A DNA stretch of 64,000 bases from Mangifera indica (taxonomy: Eukaryota; Streptophyta; Magnoliopsida; Sapindales; Anacardiaceae), in assembly GCF_011075055.1 (NCBI RefSeq), contig NW_025401160.1, positions 62,001 through 126,000 on the forward strand, written 5' to 3'. Positions 59,001 to 64,000 of this stretch are shown here, piece after piece; the stretch's first letter is position 1; every line of letters begins with the position of its first letter. The notes under the pieces are model-generated. The model worked only from the letters and a program-made list of their open reading frames with translations, made no database searches and had not been told where the DNA came from. A program made the position numbers and the translations under genes.

Positions 59001-62000
59001 TTATTGTATAAATCTTAGAAAATGAATGAGTTAAGATTAAATGGAGCCAATTTGAACAATGAATATGTTAAGATCTTAGAAAATTAAATTATGAGTTATA
59101 TAAAATATTCATTACATAAAAATACTGATACATTTGTCTAACCCGTGAGAGATAGGATGATGACTAAAATTGGGTCAAAAATTAAATTTAGGGAGGAGGT
59201 GATTTTTTTTTTAACAAAGATCTATTTGTGTTGATTAAACGGATAAATTCATAATCAATAATTAAATTCATAATTATTATATTAAATAAGTTAAAATTTC
59301 ATGAACGAGAGTAAATTTTTCAATGATAAAATTGTAACAAAAAAGTAGGAAAATGAAAAGCCTATTTTATATAAACAATCATCATCTTTATCGCTCTCAA
59401 TTAACAATTTGTTAATAAAGAAACATACCCAGTTGACTAGTTCTTACATTTCGAACACTTTTTGGGTGGTCTTAAAAAACGAAGAGTTAAGTTAAGGTCA
59501 TTAATTATTCGTCTTCCTTTGTTTAATATCAGAAATCAACACTTTAGGTAATCTGTATTTTAAGATTCTCATAAGCCTCAAGCATCTGATTGCAAAGAAA
59601 GGATTTGAAAATTGCCCCTTTAATTGTAAGTGTAAAATAGACTTTTTTTTTTATAATTATAATTTCATCTATACATGGAGGGGTTTTTACATTTAGATAA
59701 GTGAAGGGAGGCCCTTGTGTCTATTTCTCACTTAGAGGCTGATTGGTTGGAGGAAAATGAAAAATTATTTTCATAATCTATCTTTTAATACTTAGATTAT
59801 TTTGTTTTGTTTGTTAGTAATACGATAATATTCTATTATCAATAATAATGTAGCAAGAAATATAAAAAATAATCTGATTACAGATTGAATTTATTATAAT
59901 TCTATCATTATTTATTATTTTTTAAAGAAAAAAATACCTTTTGAATTAATATAATAAATAATATGAAAAATACTTTAAAATAATTATATCCAATAACATT
60001 TAATAAAAATAAATTTTGGTATTATTTTATTATATTTAACTAAAGATAATAATTATTTATACGTATCAATATTTATCAAATATAGAAATAATTTATATAA
60101 GTAATTTTCTAGGTAATCAATATTGCTGATAATATTTCATTTATAGTAATAAAATGTTACTTAAACTAAACACACTTTTACAGTTAGAGTTTTCAGCTCT
60201 TTTTCAATTTTATCAAACTTCTTCGATCTGAATTTTAAGTTAAATTTACATGTTATTTATGTATCATATTACCATAATTTAATCCTCAAACATACTCTAA
60301 TTTTTGTTATACATAAGAGGATTAGTATGTTGAATATCACGTTAATACAATCATTTTGAGGTTTCAAGGAATGCAGCATGACCAAAAGGAATCCACTCTT
60401 TGAGCGAGTGCCAGCTCTTAAAAAAGAAAAACTAAGAAGAAAATTGGAGTAGAGAAAGGAATTGAAACATAGAGAAAAGAGAGAATATAGAGAGCAAGAG
60501 TATTCTGTATTCTTCTTACATGTCAAACAAAATACGAAAACAAGTTATATATAACTCTACTAACATGATAACCCACCGTAACAACTAAAGATGATAATTT
60601 CAAACAAAATGAGATAAAACTCATAAATTATATTTACTCTCATCCCTAACGAAATAAATATTTTTTATCTAACAAAATCATTGAGCCACATAGGTCGTTT
60701 TCCGGTTTTCTTTGAGCCACAGTTTGTCTATACTTCTTAAGTCCTTTCATGAACCTCAACTTTTGTCCATTCTCTACATTCTGTTGCTTTCCATCAACGT
60801 CCTCCGAGAGTATAAGCTTGATTGTACCACACTTCCACTATAGGGATTTTAAAGCAATTCGCTTTTCTATAGTGATATATTTATGATTTTTTTTTTTTTT
60901 TGTGATCATGATGAAGTTGGTTAGTCAAAAGAAGAATATTACGTAAGAAATTTTTATATGATTAACTTTGAAAAATTCTTCAAGAGATGTGATCATTTTG
61001 ACCCATCACCTTTCTATTTTCTAGTTCACAAATTTTTTACCCATTTAGATTAATACCTTTTTAAACCCCTAAAAGAAACAACAACGGTGATCATTTGTAC
61101 GGTACCATTATTCTGATGATCCTTCTATTCTATAACATAAACTATCTTAATTTATTCTAAATCCTACCTTGAATAAAATCATATTATATTTTCCATCATT
61201 CTCATTCTCATTACAACCAAATAAAATTATATTCATATACCTTTTTTAACTCCATTGATTGATAAGTAAACCTAATTGGGGTTCTATTCACCGCAAGCAA
61301 TCAGGTATCGTAGATGTTGTGAATAAAATTACGTTATCAAAGTGATTTGATATGTTATTTGAAAGTTTATATCAATCGTTACATTATTAATATTTCTGAA
61401 TAAATTTTGGCCAAGGTACAATATGTACACCAAAATTACCATTTGTAAGTCTTTATATGATCTTCAATTTATATAACAAGTGATAAAATTATATGTATGT
61501 TTATATATTGAATATAATAAAGTTCTAATCCAATGAATCTAAATAAATTTTGTTTTTCAAAATAGTAAGAAATGATAGTCATCCTAAAGGTATAAGATAG
61601 AATTGAAATGTCATGTCATGGCTCTTCCCACTATTTATATATAAAAAATCTTATATTTGGATTGATCTATACTGACTGGTGTCATATAATAATTAATAGT
61701 CTTTGTAATGTGATTTATCCGAAAAGGAATATCACCACACATCTTCGAAGAACTATGGGATAATAGTTTGTACAATAATAAAATTATATATATATTTTTT
61801 TTATATATAATTTAAGTATGTAGATAATATATTATCATATGATTGAATAATTTAAATTAAAAATAAATTAATATTTAATTATATAATAATATATATAATA
61901 TGTATATATAATATTGTTTTATATTCATACGATAGTGAAAGCACGTGAAATGAAATAGTCTAAGTTGGGTCCAGCAATTTTAGTTTATGTAACTTTTTTT

Positions 62001-62214
62001 TTTGGGAATCGGATCAATTGGGGACTGCCATTCATACGATCATATCATGAAGAAATGAAATGCGATTATATCTCATTTTTCTATATTAATTATTATAAGA
62101 GTGAACTCTAAAAATATTTTTAAAATTATTTGACAATATTATAATCAATCAAAATAAACTAGCCTTTAGTAGCCATGAGACCCTTCAAAGCTCACAAAAA
62201 TATATAAAAATATT
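59001..62214. other. AT-rich intergenic, no gene seen
   Basis: Contains another AT-rich MITE-type copy at about 61770-61930. A possible MITE lies at about 59730-60180 (starts gaggctgattggttggagg, ends near aaactaaacacac). No coding sequence or RNA gene is supported; the minus-strand frame at 60269-60526 has no recognisable features. Confidence 0.4.
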
Positions 62215-62530
62215 GATCTCCGAATCACATGAAATCTCTTACTTGCAAAGCAGGACCCTGGTTGAAACATAATCAATACGACAGAAGAAAAAAGATAAGG
62301 CTGAATCAAAGCAAGTTGCGTTTTAATCTTTGGGATGTATCAAAACTTCAAAAGTAATACCTTTTTTATTTTAATTTACAGTCCACAACTTTATATTAAA
62401 AACTCAACATAATTTGGTCCACTATTGCCTAGCTGAAATGACTGTTAAAAAATGTTTTGCAGAAACGTTTTCCATAGTTGAAACCATTTCTTGCACATAA
62501 ATGAATTTCTTGCTTACAAATGAGTTCCTT
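62215..62530 (+). repeat. Downstream flank of duplication unit 2
   Basis: Collinear with 48350-48640; see there. This is the rightmost sequence I can assign to the tandem duplication. Confidence 0.65.
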
Positions 62531-62779
62531 TCCTAATGAAAGGAAAAGGATGGAGCCAACCCTACTTCTAGAAGTTGAGTGAAAGTGGAAAGCATTTCAA
62601 TTATGTATGAAACTGTAAAATCAACACTTTGCACAAATTTTTTTTTTAACGACATTCTAGATGGATTTATATTTTCTTTACCATCATCAATTACCGTAAA
62701 ATAATATTTTTTTATTTAATCTTTTAGTGTTGACCACATAATAAAAAATAGTTCAATTTTTTTTTTTCTTTTATAAAAG

Positions 62780-63564
62780 GGCCAAATGACTCTGCCCACC
62801 CAAGGTTTGGTGAAAACTCACTTCTCACCCTTTAATTATTGAAAATTTAAATATCCACCCATCTGTTAAATTTCATTGTTACTGTTAGAGGTAAAATTGT
62901 TATTTAATAAAAATATTTTAAAAACTAAAAATTTATTGTATTTCCTTCCTGGGTTTAAAAAGTTAACAAATACCCCCACCCAAAGTTTGAAAAATAAACT
63001 TTTCCTCCTAGAGTTTTTCCAACCATCATTGTCGACGTCTGATGGCAACGTCGACTGCGTTCTCTTTCCCTCCTGTTCTATTCTTAGCCATCACCGACTC
63101 ATGAAAGCAATCGATACAGGCATGTCTTTGTCTTCATATGAAGACACTATTCATCTTTGTCTGAGAGACAATGATGACATGTCATTTATGTCGAATCATG
63201 TCTTCATTGGAAGACAAACGATTTGTCTTTGTCGACCAATAATGGTTGAAAATGAAAAGCAGCCTAGAGAGAAGCCAGGAGGGGCAAAGAAGGCTATCGT
63301 CTCCGACCACCTACAATGTGCTGGAAAAACCCTAAAGGAAATGAAGTTTTTCAAACTTTAAGTAGGGAGAATTCATTAGTTTTTAAGCCTAGGGTAGAAA
63401 TATGATAGATATTTAGTTTTTTTAAATATTTTTGTTAAATAATAGTTTTATCCTTAATAGTAACAATAAAATTTAATAAACGGGTGAGTATTTAGATTTT
63501 TTATAGTTATCGGATAAAAAATTAAATTTGCACCAAACTTTAGGTGGGAAATAGTGATTTGGCC
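62780..63564. mobile_element. Non-autonomous Mutator-like element, 785 bp
   Basis: The ends GGCCAAATGACT and, read inward from the right, GGCCAAATCACT continue as inverted repeats (cccacc.aa.gtttggtg). The element is flanked by the exact 9-bp duplication TTATAAAAG (62771-62779 and 63565-63573). The interior 63030-63330 is richer in GC, with tgtctttgtcttcatatgaagac-type words and an open frame (62876-63361) that crosses the terminal repeat. I do not call that frame a gene. Same subfamily as the truncated copy at 34917. Confidence 0.92.
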
Positions 63565-63573
63565 TTATAAAAG

Positions 63574-64000
63574 ATATGAAGACCGACATTAGAGTCTGTA
63601 TAAGCGTATAAATAATTTGTTTGGATGCTTGCATATGTGATAAGCATATAAATATGAAGACCAGGAATATTTAAATGTTTATATATAATAAAGTTACTCA
63701 CTTTACGTTCTATGTTATGTGACAAATCATCAACATATTTAATAAATTTGTAAAATATTGATTAAATAAATAAATTATGATTTGAAAAAAGATAATTGAG
63801 TTGTATTTGAAAAAAGATAGTAAGCATCTATTTTGCACACAACGTGACAAACCCTAAAGCGAAAAAGATAATTGAGTTGTATTTGAAAAAAAAAAAGTTT
63901 CGGTCTCACAAGTCAAACCAATGAATTGTCTTGAATGAATAAAAAAACTAAAGCTGAACACCAATTTTCTTTTTTATAACAAAAAAAAATCTCACTTAAA
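63574..64000. other. AT-rich intergenic at the window end
   Basis: Two copies of a short word (aaaaagataattgagttgtatttgaaaaa) at about 63785-63815 and 63863-63893. Nothing else recognised. Confidence 0.4.

Noticed and set aside
62876..63361. 161-codon open frame near the right end
   Set aside because: It starts in the terminal repeat of a Mutator-like element and has no recognised domain; kept only as a possible captured fragment.
1..64000. CRISPR arrays, bacterial operons or integrated viral genomes
   Set aside because: Direct repeats present are transposon or tandem-repeat units without spacers, genes have plant introns, and the only retrovirus-like material is LTR retrotransposon sequence.

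Overview
The window is AT-rich nuclear DNA from a flowering plant, almost certainly a eudicot. Evidence: an intron-bearing plant PDR-type ABC transporter pair, a CC-NBS-LRR resistance gene, a plant DUF2921 gene, a DMR6-like 2-oxoglutarate oxygenase fragment, and plant LTR retrotransposons primed by initiator Met-tRNA, plus TRIM, hAT, Mutator-like and MITE elements. I cannot name the species. Four loci look intact: one NLR (13663-16269, +), one DUF2921 membrane protein (26024-29212, +) and two full-size PDR/ABCG transporters (36127-42829 and 51334-57975, +).

Layout. From 1 to 25.3 kb is a decayed NLR neighbourhood. Only one NLR is complete, but its 3' flank, with conserved splice-like junctions, recurs as ghosts at 1-934, 20436-21660 and 22965-23775; a shorter piece lies at 9971-10179. 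A roughly 1-kb poly(A) retroposon with a clear target-site duplication sits at 10196-11199. Its older paralogue at 935-1541/7674-7745 is split by a minus-strand Ty3/gypsy element (1542-7668) whose LTRs, 5-bp target duplication, primer-binding site and polypurine tract are all readable. A broken hAT transposase lies at 17420-19044. A truncated DMR6-like oxygenase (22359-22924) runs straight into an NLR 3' flank. From 26.0 to 29.2 kb lies the intronless DUF2921 gene, followed by about 6.5 kb of repeats, including a Mutator-like element with a 9-bp target duplication.

From 35.9 kb onward the window is a tandem duplication with a period of about 15 kb. Each unit carries a PDR gene of 24 coding exons with identical exon lengths (predicted 1439 aa). 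Each is followed by a short duplicated PDR 3' tail and then a degraded piece of a DUF2921 gene. The spacer of unit 1 took a Ty1/copia element that was later hit by a TRIM (44305-44868) and a hAT-type MITE (46320-46733). The spacer of unit 2 took a Mutator-like element (62780-63564).

The two PDR copies look functional but differ at control points. Copy 1 has altered CCAAT-like and TATA-like boxes and a shortened intron-22 donor. Copy 2 has intact boxes but a GC-AG first intron and two substitutions in a conserved PDR motif after NBD2. A run of near-identity across exons 18-20 suggests gene conversion. PDR transporters, NLRs and DMR6-like oxygenases all belong to plant defence, but I see no evidence that they are co-regulated here. 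I found no convincing wholly new system; the most interesting material is the chimeric and duplicated architecture.
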